Origin: Lepidodermella squamata
Taxonomy: Eukaryota > Gastrotricha
Length of the DNA stretch: 64,000 bases
Assembly (NCBI GenBank): GCA_047495785.1
Contig: JBLDXI010000032.1
Span: 4,278,001-4,342,000 of the forward strand
Reading direction: 5' to 3'
The notes below the pieces were generated by a model that searched no databases, was not told the DNA's origin, and saw only the letters and a program-made list of their open reading frames with translations. Made by a program: the position numbers and the translations under genes. Shown here in pieces: positions 9,895 to 21,444 of this stretch. The first letter of the stretch is position 1. Every line of letters begins with the position of its first letter.

Positions 9895-11962
9895 ATGGCA
9901 AAAGCCTACTGGAAGCTGCTGACCGCCTGTCTAGCCGTGTCGTTCCTCATTTTCCTCGCCCAATTTCTAGTCATCGTATTTCCAAAAGTGCAATACATCT
10001 ACATACAAGAGACGGCAACGGAGCTCGAGCGATTTGAAATGGGCCTTTTCACCGCCTGTTTATCCGTGAAAAATGTCACCAAAATTGACATGTCGGAATA
10101 CACGGCGTTTGGTAGCAGTAATTTTACTCTAGTCATGTGCAAGCCGCTGAGCGAATTCAACTCTCGTTATGTCGAATATCGCCAGGACAAATTTACCTTC
10201 AAACTTCCCGATATTGACTGGCCTGACGTTACGCCAGCCTGCGATGTCTTGAGCTCGCCTTACGTGGCAGGGGCGATAGCAAAAAATGATACCTTATACG
10301 GCGCTCCCCACATTCTATACAGCTGTGTTGATGGCTACAACCCTGCGCGAAAATACGCCGAGGATGCGTTTTGTAAATGCAACGAAACCGACTGCTGGTG
10401 GACAACGCCGATTAAATGCGTTCCCGATGGTGAGAATAAATTTGCAAAATTTTGAAATAATTCCTCTAAATTGTCTTATAGATCAATGCCTGCCTGGAGG
10501 AACTGCTGATACGGATATATGCACGCATGGCGATATTGGATTTACCCATCGACGAGCCATGGAGATGGCAAATGAAATCTTGGAAGATTCAGCAATGAAT
10601 GCGACTCTTCCTTTGTTCGGCACTTATGTTTTTCCGAACTTGATTTTCGAATGTTCCGGTGATTTGCGCCAGTGGGATGTCGTCGCCGCTTCTCCCGGCT
10701 ACGTCTACGTCGATGTTTGGCGACCAGCTGCGACCGGGAAACTCCAACTTGTCGGCTCAAATAGGCTTGTCATCTCGAAACTAGGGCTTCAGGGCTTTCC
10801 AGTTGACCAAGAATCAGAGATACCTGTGCTTCGGGGTGATTTCATCGGAATTCACTACGATGAAGTTGGAAACGCGCCTAAAGCGGCGGTTTTTCTCGAT
10901 TCCCACAATTCCTCTGATACTCATTGTTTCGGCTTCGCAACTTCCGGCCTGGCTTCAACCTGCAATATGCTGCAATTTGTTGGAGATTCGGCTACCTTAG
11001 CTAAAGGCAGCACCTTCAATTCAACTCAATTTGTCCCAACACCGCAGATTATCGTGAATAATGGCTCTTCAAAGTTATTCCCCAAGCACCCTGCTGTGGT
11101 TGGTTACATAACAGTAGGCGGAATGGTAATTAGTGCTGATAATTATGCGGATAATTATTTTTTTTTAAATTTTAATCTATTTTAGCTTCCAAGAAATCAT
11201 AACGCGCTGCAATTTTTAGCAATCAGTACACACCTTGCTATCAGTTTCACCGTCTTGGTGTTAATCTACATATTCTGCTTCATGTGGCGGTTCGACGACA
11301 GGCCGCGGACGCCGGCTACAGACCACGAGGCTTACACGAAAACCTATCGCTGTTACAACAGCGCTGTTTTTCTCATTTTCTACGCCTGCGTTGCTTCTTT
11401 CAACAACTTTGCTCTCATTTTCGTCGACTATAACTGCAACCACTGGGAGCAGTGGAGGGTGGGCATCAGCGGATGGCTGATGCTCGGCGTCGGTGCAACT
11501 AGCGCCGCCTTGGTCGTATTGATTTGCGTGGCGGAAAGCAGCTTCAATCGATACATTACGCCTTCGATTGATTTTGCCCACCTCGCTCTGCTGGAGCGAA
11601 TTAAAGCCGATAGAGAAGCTGCGCAGCAATCATCGCAAAATCAGCCGCCTGTCGCGAACGGGTTCGCCGATTTCGTCGCGACAACTCAGGCTCTGAATCA
11701 ACGCCGCCGAATGAGCCAGCAGCTGCCGAAGAGACGCAGCAGTGTCCGGCGAATGACAGCCAAGGAAAATTTGACGCAACTCAGCATTTCAACGCTGAAT
11801 GCGCTCAAAATGCAAGTCGCCCGCGTTAGAGCTAGCCAACAAACGGCCATTGCGGAACAGCAACCGCGGCGAGAAAGCGCTTATGCGATGTCGTCTCAGC
11901 GGAGCATCAACTGGAATGCTCGTAATTTTCAGCGACAGGCCAACTCTTTTGACGTAATTTGA
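9895..11962 (+). CDS. Multi-pass membrane protein with a sushi-like ectodomain, function unknown
   Basis: 651-aa protein from three exons: 9895-10429, 10482-11125, 11186-11962. A hydrophobic N-terminal segment (residues about 9-30) is followed by a long ectodomain and then three membrane segments near residues 405-425, 450-475 and 490-515, ending in a basic, Gln/Ser/Arg-rich cytoplasmic tail of about 130 residues. Around residues 115-180 the spacing C...YSC..GY...C...W..P..KC fits a CCP/sushi module. After it comes a domain with the pattern FECSG..RQWD...GYVYVDVWRP...LVGSN...GDFIGIHYDE, which I recall from many invertebrate extracellular proteins but cannot name with certainty. N-glycosylation sites are common. 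It could be a receptor or adhesion molecule; I make no firm functional claim. Confidence 0.8.
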
Positions 11963-12264
11963 CGCGCGGCGTTATTAGCCTTTTTACCGCTGTCTTGCCA
12001 TATGCATTAAAACGCGACAGTTTTATTATGTGTGATTATTCTCTTTTTTCCTTTGTTTGCCTTGTTAGCGGCGCTGCACTTTAAACAATGAGCGTCTGAA
12101 CGTATTGAATCACTACCTTTGTATTAGTTTATTGATAACGAAATAAGACCGGTGTGTAAATGATTAAATCAGAATGCCGGTGATAAGCTGAGAGTGATAA
12201 GCCTAAATCCTCTATTTCACCAAGTTCTTTTACACCCATACTAGCCGGCTGAATTTTTCAAGAC
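11963..12264. other. Intergenic spacer
   Basis: About 300 bp between two plus-strand genes; AT-rich, with ATTAAA-like sequence shortly after the upstream stop. Nothing else seen. Confidence 0.4.
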
Positions 12265-13417
12265 ATGTTCAACTCAACTAAAACTGAAGGCTCCGTGCTT
12301 GCAGGCACTGACTGCGCGAAAGTTATCGAGGAACAGTGAGTAAAATTAAGGTGGAATGACTTGAGAAAATGCAATTTTTCGCTTAGTTATGGATTGAAAA
12401 ATGTAACACTCAAGCGGCAGGTTGGTTGGTTCGATGTCACTTTCCTAGTTACGAGCAATGACAACCCATCGGGGCCGAAGCACACCTTCAAAGTTTTCAT
12501 GGACATAACTACAGCAACAGTTGAGGCGGTTGAGGCTGAAATCGACATGATCAACTATCTGTATTTGAAAGGACTGCCTGTGCCGAAAATCCTGCAGACA
12601 AAGGATGATAAGTTTTACGGCGAGGCTGATTTCGAAGACGCAGTGAATGGCATTCATAAGAAACGCTTCCGTCTCCAAACCTACATCGAGGGCCGTATTT
12701 TGAACCGCGACATGCTGCCGGGTATCTGCTCGTTAGTCGGCGATTTGGCTGGCAGGGTCGACGAAGCTCTATCCGAGTTTGAAACCGAATACCCGCTAGA
12801 GCCGAATTTTCTGCTGAAATTGAGTGACGAGCTTGATATTTTGAAGTTGGCTCCTGACCTGCCCGATGAGCATCACAGATCGTTGGCCGAAAAATCGTTT
12901 GCTCTCTACGACAAGCTGGTTGCTTCCAAGATTGATAAATTTCCGGTTCAGCAAATTCATTGCGACATGCATGGCTTCAATTTGATTGTCGATGAGGCTG
13001 CGACAAAGCTGTTTGGTTTGATAGACTTTTCGGATTCGAAGAACACGCTTCGAGTCATCGAGCCAGCTATTGTCTTGGGCAGCATTTTGATGTTCAGCCC
13101 CGAGCCATTGAAAAGCGCTGATAACTTTTTGAAAGCTTACTGCAAACGAATCACGTTGACAAAGGAGGAAAAGGAGGCACTATTGGTACGTTTTGCCTTT
13201 GAAAATTGTATTAAGCAATAATTATTGGTGTATTTTTCAGATTGTAACTGTTGTTCGGCAAGTTCAAGCGATGGTTGTAAACAATCATATGTCTAAATCG
13301 ATACAGAACTTTGATTCTAGCTACTTGCAAACCATCTACGGCCCAGCTTGGGACTTGATTGAAAAGCTGCTCGATCCCACTAGTGAAATGGCTAAATTCT
13401 TTCAAAACTTTGCTTGA
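12265..13417 (+). CDS. Hydroxylysine kinase-like protein (APH/choline-kinase fold)
   Basis: 348-aa soluble kinase from three exons: 12265-12335, 12387-13185, 13241-13417. The N-terminus has the HYGL motif followed by an aminoglycoside-phosphotransferase-type kinase fold. Catalytic signatures are present: the Brenner-type loop HCDMHGFNLIV (Asp as base, Asn for metal) and GLIDFSDS supplying the metal-binding Asp, in place of the protein-kinase DFG. This combination is typical of hydroxylysine kinase (GTP-dependent phosphorylation of 5-hydroxylysine in lysine breakdown), also called AGPHD1. The family also contains other small-molecule kinases, so the substrate is inferred. Length agrees with the roughly 370 residues of animal members. 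Confidence 0.8.
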
Positions 13418-14097
13418 ATTAAATAAATAATTCTTGCTTCGTTCAATTTAAATGTGATTGTAATTAATAAAAGAAGTCATATGCATGCAAATCCCGAGCT
13501 CATATCTGTACTTGGACCCTTTCCAATCGAGCGAAAACAAAACATAAGAGTGAAAAACGGGGGGATGAGTCATTGACACAATTTCGGAAATAAGGTTCGA
13601 ATAATTTTGACGACGACGACGGGGTTTGAAATCAGTATCGCTTTTCGGGCGGAAAGTGAAAAACCTATTAATTTAACTGCCAAGTTAACGATAAACTATC
13701 CAGACTATTTTAGGGACAGTTTAGGCCTAAACGATTGAGATGGCGCACCTAAGATATTAGGAAGTGCGATACAGTAGAAAACAATTATGAATATTTGACC
13801 TCGTAAAACTGTCAACTGAGTTCCATTAAAGCAGGGAATTCATGTAACGACGTTACTGGCTATTAAAGGTTGACAATATAAAAAGCGACGCGTTTCATGA
13901 ACAATAAAAATATTGTCACTTAAACAAAGCGACGAGAAAAAATTGATAAACGCTACTCAAAATATACCACGACATTTATATACACCAAGCATTGTTTTCG
14001 CTTTCAAAAATGGCACTGCACATTAGGAAATAGCTGCCTTTGTAGCAATTAATTCCTGTTTGAAGATAGCCACTTAAAAATATTAATTGAAATTGGA
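13418..14097. other. Intergenic region
   Basis: About 680 bp, AT-rich, containing short runs such as gacgacgacg near 13610. No gene, repeat or conserved signal that I can support. Confidence 0.4.
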
Positions 14098-14606
14098 ATG
14101 ATTCCGAAAAGCTCCTCTGCCAAGATTACTGCGTTCATCTTATTCGCCACTTTAATCGACTCCGCGTCATCAGGTTAGCATTAAATCAAACTTATGCTAT
14201 TCGATTCTTGAAATTTCCTCGGACAAATAAATCGACTTGTTTGTAAAATTGGTTATTTTACTATTGATTTTAGTCGTGGTCAAATGCTACACCCACAGCG
14301 GCACTGACAAGACTTCCTCAAGCACCTGTCTGACAGCTGATAGTCGAACTGCCAGCTGCTACGTGAGCTTCTTTTAACGTGATCGATTCCTTATTCAAGA
14401 ATCCCCTGATTTTCTAGAAATATGTTTACCAATGGGGTATACAGCGAGGTTGTCTGGATACATGCACCGAATGGAGGAGTGACATAGGACGAACCTATTG
14501 TTGCGCAAGTGCTGACCTGTGCAATGCCGCAAACAACAAAATGCTATCAGCACCATTCCTTCTATTGGCTGCGGCGCTGGCGATTCAAATCATCAACAAG
14601 CCTTAA
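14098..14606 (+). CDS. Small Ly6/uPAR-type GPI-anchored protein
   Basis: 117-aa protein from three exons, none long enough to stand out as an open frame: 14098-14173, 14274-14362, 14418-14606. A signal peptide is followed by a three-finger (LU) domain: KCYTHSG, STCL, SCYKYVYQ, GCLDTC, and the diagnostic end YCCASADLCN. The tail after CN is a short spacer and a hydrophobic stretch (residues about 100-115), the usual signal for a GPI anchor. Family members sit on the outer leaflet and often bind receptors or channels. The cysteine pattern (CC-x5-CN) differs from the array that begins at 16.9 kb (CC-x3-CN), so it is a separate lineage although a near neighbour. Confidence 0.8.
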
Positions 14607-14693
14607 TAACTTACTAGACAGTATTATGAAACCTGAAGCTGCTCACGTTTATTAGTCATAGATGAATGAAATCACGCTGAAAAGCTTATTATG

Positions 14694-16027
14694 CTATTCC
14701 CGCTGGCTTTTGCCATCCTCTATCAAATTCACGTTATTTGACAAACAAGACTTTTTCTTTTCACCAGGAACAGGTATTGACCGGTCCAAGTCATCCAAAT
14801 AGGTATGCATTCGTTCAAACGCCCGCCTCACCAACAGCTGTCCGTTTCTGGGCCTAAACACAAAAAAATGAAAGATGAATGATGATCATTAAAAGTCATA
14901 GAGCTTACGTCGCCGGAAAACGAGGTCGCCCTTTTCGGCTATCAAATCGAACAGAGTTCGGCGGCGCGGACCTTCGATGGTAACTGGCCGTTGGCCCCGC
15001 AGCCAAATTTTCGTTGTCTGTTATAGCAACAACATTGGCCGTCTTTATAATGGGTAAAGTATGGGATAGGTGCAAAACGCTGTTATCACTAATAAGCTTA
15101 GTAGTGCTACTAGAGCTTTTAGCAAGACCTTCGCCAACCATTAGTAACTGACGTGGAGGAGCTGCAGATTGGCTTTGAGGCTGAGCCGCTGGTAGTGATG
15201 AATTCAGGGGGCTCGGCTTGTCAGGAATTTCTGCCTCGATACTTTCAGTTGTTTCGGCAGGCTCTTCAGGAACGTTTCCCAAAACACTGCCGCTAGTACT
15301 TTCGAGCAGAGTGTGACTCCTTTCAAGCGTCGAGGGCAAACTTGCTTCCTTGTATAGTAGGGGTGATTCAGGCCGAGTAGCCTTAGCCGTAGCCGAAGCT
15401 TGTTTTCGACGGCTGATCTCGATGCTTGAAAACAGGTAGCGAGCTGTTTTCAACGTATCGCTGAAAATGTCGTTGCTGATCTTCCGAGTCAGATAGCTTT
15501 CAGGTCGCGCGAAGTTACCCGGCGTGGGCAGCTTGCCTATTGTTTGAAAGCCTCCCGACTCAACGGGCAGCTTATGGACCCGGCGAAGCGCGTATTTTGT
15601 TGAGTTGTCAAGGTAGAAAGCATCGTAAACCATCGGCTTCAATACTCGTTTGGCTGCAAGTTCCTCCGTTAAATCTTGATGCCTATCTCTGAATCGCTGA
15701 CCAGAGGAATTGATGCAGTCCTGATATGATTGGAGAAAGTTATAGCATTTCTACACGCTGAGTGTCCATGCAAACCTTTATGTTATCGATTTCACACTGA
15801 AGCCGTAATTTGACGTCAGCTATGCGCTCTATTGCCTTGGTTTTCGCGATTCGAAGGCTCTCTGCTGTTTCGACCAAGCGGCGGGTCAACTTCAGATTTT
15901 GAGCTTCAGCACGGCTCTGATTCGAAGACCGTTTGGGACCCTCGCTCTTATTCATCGCTGCAGCCCGCCGAGCTGCAGCTCGGGGATTGTGGGTCGCAGC
16001 ATCACCGGTATAAGGACGAAAGCCCAT
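14694..16027 (-). CDS. Unrecognised protein with N-terminal coiled coil
   Basis: I do not recognise this gene. Three minus-strand exons close in frame: 15776-16027, 14909-15720, 14694-14853, giving 407 aa. The first exon is basic and Ala/Arg-rich, then has heptad-like leucine and charged spacing (residues about 45-85), likely a coiled coil. The middle exon holds a Pro/Ser-rich low-complexity stretch (residues about 190-300). The last exon ends with an acidic and then Lys-rich tail. No signal peptide or membrane segment is visible, so it is probably cytoplasmic or cytoskeletal. The first intron (15721-15775, 55 bp) explains an apparent frame break between the two longer open frames. Confidence 0.65.
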
Positions 16028-16931
16028 GGTAAAAACTGTAGGAGCAGACTTTCAGGCTATGGATTTTGCATTTGAAGTCATCGTGTCCGCTTCATCAATG
16101 TAATTGCTGCTAAGCACTGTAATTTTTTTCTTTGAAAGCCGCTAAAAATGTCTGTTATGCTTTGATTGGCTGCAAAAAACATTCGTTCGGCATTCATTAC
16201 GGAGCTAATGACTTTGTGCCGTCAAAAGTGTGTTATTGCCGGATGGCTGCACATTCTGGAATAAAAAACTTTCTGAGGTGAAAATTACTAGCTGCTTGTG
16301 TACAACAGTTTCTAAAATTATCACCGCCGATTCGATTTTGCTATCAGCGCCGAACAGTGTGGGAGATAAACGTGTTCATTGTTTATCTAAGTTCGAATGT
16401 GAAAAATGTCAATCGCGGGATTTGTTGATTTTCATTACATGAATATTCGGTTTTAAACTTTGGAATTTCTCCCTCATTGTCACCCTGGAGAAGTGACGAC
16501 ATAAGCGTAATAATCCTGCCCAGATTACGCGACAACGACGGAGAATGAGGGAGAAATTGCTCCTGTGAAAACGACTGCTGAAACGGCAAAAACAACAGAA
16601 CAGAACAGAACGGTCCAAGGCGGACTTAGAGTCTTTCCGTTTTTGTTGAAGTGATACCAGTGATACGAGCTCACGAGCTTGTAGGAACTGCAAAAGATGT
16701 TGCGAAAATAGGACGCAGAGAAACTCTAATTTTCCTTCTGTCAGCTGTCCTGTATGCCGTACCGATATGGGTGCGGTTTGGAGATAGTCCCAGTAACCCT
16801 ATTCACGGGCATCGAGTAGCCATGCCACCGCGGACATAACAAATGCGCGGCGCAATTCAGGGCTAAAAGAAAACGAGGATTCTCGGCTGTAGCATTTCTC
16901 ATTGCAACAATTTGGTTCGCCACACGAAACG
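16028..16931. other. Intergenic region with a strong inverted repeat
   Basis: About 900 bp between divergently oriented genes (14694-16027 minus, 16932 plus), so it probably contains both promoters. It also contains the branched inverted-repeat structure at 16464-16558, listed separately. No other gene is supported. Confidence 0.5.
16464..16558. ncRNA. Candidate branched structured RNA (perfect 15-bp closing stem)
   Basis: A perfect 15-nt inverted repeat (AATTTCTCCCTCATT at 16464-16478 and its complement at 16544-16558) encloses two further perfect stems: GTCAC/GTGAC (16479-16483 with 16493-16497, 9-nt loop) and GCGTAAT/ATTACGC (16505-16511 with 16524-16530, 12-nt loop). Together they would form a Y-shaped, three-way-junction fold of 95 nt. 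The strand of any transcript is unknown. It could equally be a small mobile-element remnant or a DNA-level cruciform; expression is not shown. Confidence 0.35.
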
Positions 16932-17468
16932 ATGCCGGGCGAAATCGTTCTTGTGCTGGCTATGCTTGTCGCGTGCTCATCTGCATTGACGTGCACAACT
17001 GGATACAACTACAACAATTTTGTTGATGCCTATTTTCGCAACAGGTACTCCGCCAATTCTGTTTCCCAATCAAGCAACTGTTTCTCATGCTCGGTAAATA
17101 CAATTCGTAGCATTGATTTCGTTGTATGATTACAATTTCACTTGTCTGCAAATTTGAATTGACAGACGACGGTCGTGTCAACGCAGTCGCACGGTAGCTA
17201 CATCTCCTACGGTTGTGAAACAACGCCATCGACCACTGGCAACTGCCAGTCGACGAGTTATTCGGCGTCTGACAGCGCAATGTATAATGGACAAGATACA
17301 GTCACGACGACAGTGTGCTTGTGTTGCCAGGACAATTGCAACAGCGGCAGCACCTGTGGAGGAAGTGCCGGAGGGCGAAACAACTCAGCCTCATCTTTGA
17401 GCAGGGGAGCAGCAGTCCCCCTGACCGGTCTTTTGCTGCTCCTTGCTGTTAAACTCATTTCGCTTTGA
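16932..17468 (+). CDS. Ten-cysteine GPI-anchored protein, array member 1
   Basis: 154-aa protein from exons 16932-17093 and 17166-17468. Signal peptide (residues 1-18), one ten-cysteine domain (LTCTTGYNYNNFVDAY, NCFSC, GSYISYGCE, CLCCQDNCN, STC), a Gly/Asn/Ser spacer, and a hydrophobic C-terminus that fits a GPI signal. It is the first gene of the head-to-tail family array. The intron is phase 0 directly after NCFSCS. The CxCC-x3-CN end resembles Ly6/uPAR and nematode ET-module domains; which of these is ancestral cannot be settled by eye. AATAAA follows the stop by about 25 bp. Function is unknown; cell-surface location is inferred from the signals. Confidence 0.85.
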
Positions 17469-18554
17469 AGAGTATCTAAACAACTTTTCCTTCAATAAAA
17501 TGAGTTTTTTCCTTGATGTTCATTTTCTAATATATATAGTAATATTCTTCCATTTAACGATTGCCTCAATAAACAATAAGCCGAAATAAGCTTGTCTGTG
17601 GCGGCTCACCTGGTTCAATTGCATCAATTCTATACAAATAAGTAGTTTACCTACAACAACTTGCTGTATTTTAGCAAAAGATTGCGCCGCGAGTCGTCAG
17701 TACATTTGAAGGTGTTTTTGCTTTTCACATGATGGCAGAAGTAAAGGAAAAAAGTTGCTCACGTGCTTCGAGTTGACTTGGAAAATGCTAAGAGGACAGT
17801 GCACAGAAAACGCAGCATTAATTTCACATCTGGCAGTTGCCCTTTATGCACCCGTACATTTACGTTTTGAGCAATAGCCTCGAAACCTTTTTATAACCAA
17901 CGAGTTGTCAACGAGTAGTTAGTTGCTGGAAATGCGTCGTAAAATTTAGTAATGCTATATTTTAAGAAACGGTAATACGCACAGAACGGTTTGGACTAAT
18001 ACTCTATGGACTCGGCATTACCTATACATTTCTGCAGGACATGGAAAAAATCAATGAAAACACATAAAAATGAGTTTTTTGCACATTAAAAGCATCATTT
18101 TTCGGCATCTGGCAATTATAAAGCGTAAATCAGGCAAATTTTCGCGCAGCCACAACGTATGTAGCTCAGCTAGCATGACAGCTTTGTACTTGATCTTTAC
18201 AGCAGATACCGATAGAGCTAATCAATAACTTTACAATATTGTCCTTTTCTAAACATACAAATTGCAGGAACCAAAATTAGAAAGATATCTTGACCCTGAG
18301 GTAGCATGCTTATCGGCGCCCCTGGAACGATGCCCTAATTTTTAACGATGCAATCGTCACATGGATGACAACTCTTCTATTAAGATTTCTCGATAACTTT
18401 AACAACTTGCGATCACGATTTTTTGCGTCTCTAGCAGCGTTTAAATGGGGAGATGCTAGCAGTGCCGATTCTATAGAGTATCATCAGTTCCAAGACAAAA
18501 GGGGATCCCCAGCATCTATCTGTTTTTGTAAAATTTAATTCATCCGGCGCAACG
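17469..18554. other. Intergenic region
   Basis: About 1.1 kb between array members 1 and 2. AT-rich; poly(A) signal of member 1 near 17494. No gene or repeat that I can support. Confidence 0.4.
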
Positions 18555-19081
18555 ATGCTGAACAAAATCGTGTTTGGGTTAGCAATGCTTGTGGTTTGCT
18601 CACATGCATTGACCTGCAAATCTGGCAACATTTACAACAATTATCTCGACCCGCAAACAGGCAACATGCTCACCTCCAATTCGACTACGCAATCAAGCAA
18701 CTGCTTCTCTTGCAACGTAATAAAACAATTTTGAGTTTTTGCAGCCAAAAATGTGCGCATTGACAGGTCATGAACGTGGCAATTGGGTCCAACGGAAGCT
18801 ACGTGTCGTACGGCTGTAACACAACGTCGTCCGCTGGAGGTTGCTCAGTTGGATTTTCTTCTTCTTCTTTCAAAGTCGATGGCAACACACAACAATCCCA
18901 AAAAGGGTGCACGTGTTGTAAGGACAATTGCAACAGTGCCGACGACTGCACAGGAGCCCCGGCTGTTGGAACCACGGATGCTGGTGGGCGAAGCAGTAAC
19001 TCATCTCCATCTCTCTTTATGGATTTTGCATTATGGGCCGGTCTATCACTGCTATTTGCTGCGAACCTGATTGCGTCTTGA
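18555..19081 (+). CDS. Ten-cysteine GPI-anchored protein, array member 2
   Basis: 158-aa protein from exons 18555-18716 and 18767-19081. Exon 1 is exactly as long (162 nt) as in member 1 and very similar, including the signal peptide end (ALTC) and QSSNCFSC, so these two are recent tandem duplicates. One ten-cysteine domain: NIYNNYLDPQTGN, NCFSC, GSYVSYGCN, GGC, CTCCKDNCN, DDC. The spacer is Gly/Ser-rich and the hydrophobic end (FALWAGLSLLFAANLIAS) is a GPI signal. The 50-bp intron has phase 0 at the family position. Confidence 0.85.
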
Positions 19082-19414
19082 ATACCTAAATAACCCTTGT
19101 AATTCGATGGACTGATATATTTTCTTTTGTGTCTACATTACGTTTGACGTAGTGTTTCTCCATCAAGCGAATGCTTGGCAAAAATAACCAAGCTGTAAAA
19201 AAGCTGAACACATTTTTTTAAATAAATGCATCAGTGATTCACTAAGATTGAATCAATTCTACATGAGCAATAGTTTACTAACAACAGCTGAATATATTTT
19301 GGCTCCGCTGAAGAGGGCGTAGTTGGATACGGCCGAGTATCCAGGGGCAGCTATTCATACCTGCTTTCTCGCCAGCTATCCCTGCGCGCACATTCACCAT
19401 ATTTTTCGCTGCAA
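19082..19414. other. Intergenic spacer
   Basis: About 330 bp; contains AATAAA-like sequence near 19220 and the presumed promoter of array member 3. Nothing else seen. Confidence 0.4.
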
Positions 19415-19916
19415 ATGAAAATGATGACGACATTTAGCTTGACGTTGGTTCTTTTTTCTACGCTTATGCCGAAGATGATAGCAGGTCTTAGCTGTTACAC
19501 TGGCGGTGATTACAACAGCTTCATAGACTCGCAAGGAAACAAACTTAGTGCTAGCATGCCTTACGTCCAGCAGAACAGCTGCTCCGCTTGCACGGTATGG
19601 CTATTTAATTTTATTCGGCTATATAGCAATTACAATTTTTGCTCAGACAAGTGTGGTGAGCACGAATTCGCATGGCGGTTACGTTGTTTACGGCTGCGAA
19701 ACGACAAGCGGGTCGAACTGTTCGCCAAATTCGTACTCCGCTTCCAGTTCGAGCGAGTATCAAGGCAAAGACACCGCCACGACAACTGTCACAATGTGCT
19801 GCACGGATTTGTGTAACTCTCGCAGTAACAACCGCAACTCTGGAATTAGCGCTCATGCCAACTCAGGCTACATGCTGCTGTTTACAGCCATCGCAGTTTT
19901 AGGTTGCCATTATTAG
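19415..19916 (+). CDS. Ten-cysteine GPI-anchored protein, array member 3
   Basis: 149-aa protein from exons 19415-19594 and 19647-19916. Signal peptide to about residue 25, then LSCYTGGDYNSFIDSQGNKLSAS, NSCSACT, GGYVVYGCE, SNC, and MCCTDLCN. The CxCC element is reduced to MCC and the final cysteine after CN is missing, leaving eight cysteines. C-terminus hydrophobic (YMLLFTAIAVLGCHY), fitting GPI attachment. Its second half resembles member 1 (TTVVSTxSHGxYxxYGCETT), so it derives from the same branch of the array. Confidence 0.85.
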
Positions 19917-20748
19917 GTAGGCTGCCAGTCGAATCGGAGCTTGAAATTCTGCGATGATCTTGTGTGTCGACTGATCTTTCAAAATAAACGATAATCCCGC
20001 AGTAAATGCATCATTTCGGGATTTTTTTTCTGAATGAGCGACTTGGGCCTTTTTAGGCTTAGTTTCAGAATACAGGTGGCAGCAGGTGATATCGTGAAGC
20101 ACAAGAAATATTTCCTCGAAAAGTTTCGGATATATTTAGCATAATTAATGAAGGGCACACCTCTTACTAATCAGAATGGTTGGTTCCCCTTTGTGACCGT
20201 TTGTCGCGCCTACACTTCTTTCGATTCCAGTCATTTGAACTGTGCGACGAGGACGCTGATAAAATTGTTGTCTTCTCAAAAAGCTTTTGAACGTAGGGAA
20301 GAAGAAGGTATTCGGCAAGCTTTTTCGATTTGCCGTCACACTAATCAGTGGTCAAACAGCGATGAATAGCCGAACAAAATTCCCTGGATTTTTTGCTGTC
20401 CCACTGTTTTTAATTTCCGACGTAAGCAGAGAATTCATCGCTTTTTTTCTTTTAACATTTCTAGAACCAAAGCATATTTATTGCCACTGCATTTTTGAAG
20501 AGGTAATATAATGAATTAGAAGAACGTACACAGGCACCTGCTCCCTCCTGTGCTATTCACGAGCAAGCATGATTTCTTTCTGCTATTTTACGCCGAATAA
20601 AATGGCGCCTATTAACCAAGTCTTTTCGCTGCGCAGCAAGAAAATCAAAAGGCGTCAATATATTCGCCCGTCGCAGAGTAAACACCCTTTATATGCTATA
20701 TTTTTCGGTTCGAATATAATTCTTAATAGGAAGACCTCAAGACACAAC
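19917..20748. other. Intergenic region
   Basis: About 830 bp between array members 3 and 4, with short open frames on both strands that look random. No gene supported. Confidence 0.4.
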
Positions 20749-21250
20749 ATGTCGCTCTATTACCTGCTGATCATCGCGTCTCTAGTTAGCACTACCTTGT
20801 CCCTTGATTGCTACAGTGGTGGCTTTTATTCGAATTTCGTCGATTCGAATGGAGGCAAGTTGAGCACGAGAATTGAGCTAACGTCATCTAGCAACTGTAA
20901 TGCTTGCATGGTAAAAAAAATTTCGAACAATTCGCTGCGTTTCTGAACGAGTTTTTCGCTAAAAAACACAGGTTACCACGATTTCTACGAATAAGAACGG
21001 AGGCTATGCTATGTACACATGTTCGAAAGATGTCGCCAGCTGTTCGGCCGGGACAACGTCCAACAGCCAGCCGTACACTGGTGGCGACACGGCTACCACG
21101 ACCATGTGCATTTGCTGCACGAACAACTGTAACAACAAAGATTACGCCTGTGGCAACTCGGTCACCTACGCTAAGGGAGGCGCCGAACGAGTGGCGTCAG
21201 GATTTCTAGCCACCGGACTTCTCTTGATCACTGCGACCCTTTTCAACTAG
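20749..21250 (+). CDS. Ten-cysteine GPI-anchored protein, array member 4
   Basis: 146-aa protein from exons 20749-20910 and 20972-21250. The start at 20749 gives a good signal peptide (ending TTLSLDC); the frame is open further upstream but that would bury the signal. Domain: CYSGGFYSNFVDSNGGKLS, NCNACM, GGYAMYTCS, SC, CICCTNNCN, YAC, all ten cysteines present. GPI-type hydrophobic end. Exon 1 again 162 nt and intron phase 0 after the second CxxC. Confidence 0.85.
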
Positions 21251-21444
21251 ATCATTGTTTCCAATGCCACTGCTTATTTCATCGTAATACAGTGCCGAGC
21301 TACAGCTTGAAAATTATAAGGAGTATGGGTAAACAAGTGTGAATAAATCGAGCAATTTCGCTTGTAGCATTCATGTCTTTTGATGGATACATGAAAAGGG
21401 AGGAGGCAAAAGAGAATTAATTTCAATGTTGTGACTATTTTGCG

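Noticed and set aside
15721-15775. Frameshift in the coiled-coil gene
   Set aside because: A 55-bp intron with good ends joins the two frames; no frameshift is needed.
16115-16260. Possible degenerate C-type lectin fragment (GANDFVPSK)
   Set aside because: A short resemblance to GAHFFVPSS of the lectin gene, without flanking cysteines or a continuous frame; too weak to call.
19415-19816. 133-codon read-through frame of array member 3
   Set aside because: It passes through the intron into the wrong frame; the family splice site gives the conserved domain.
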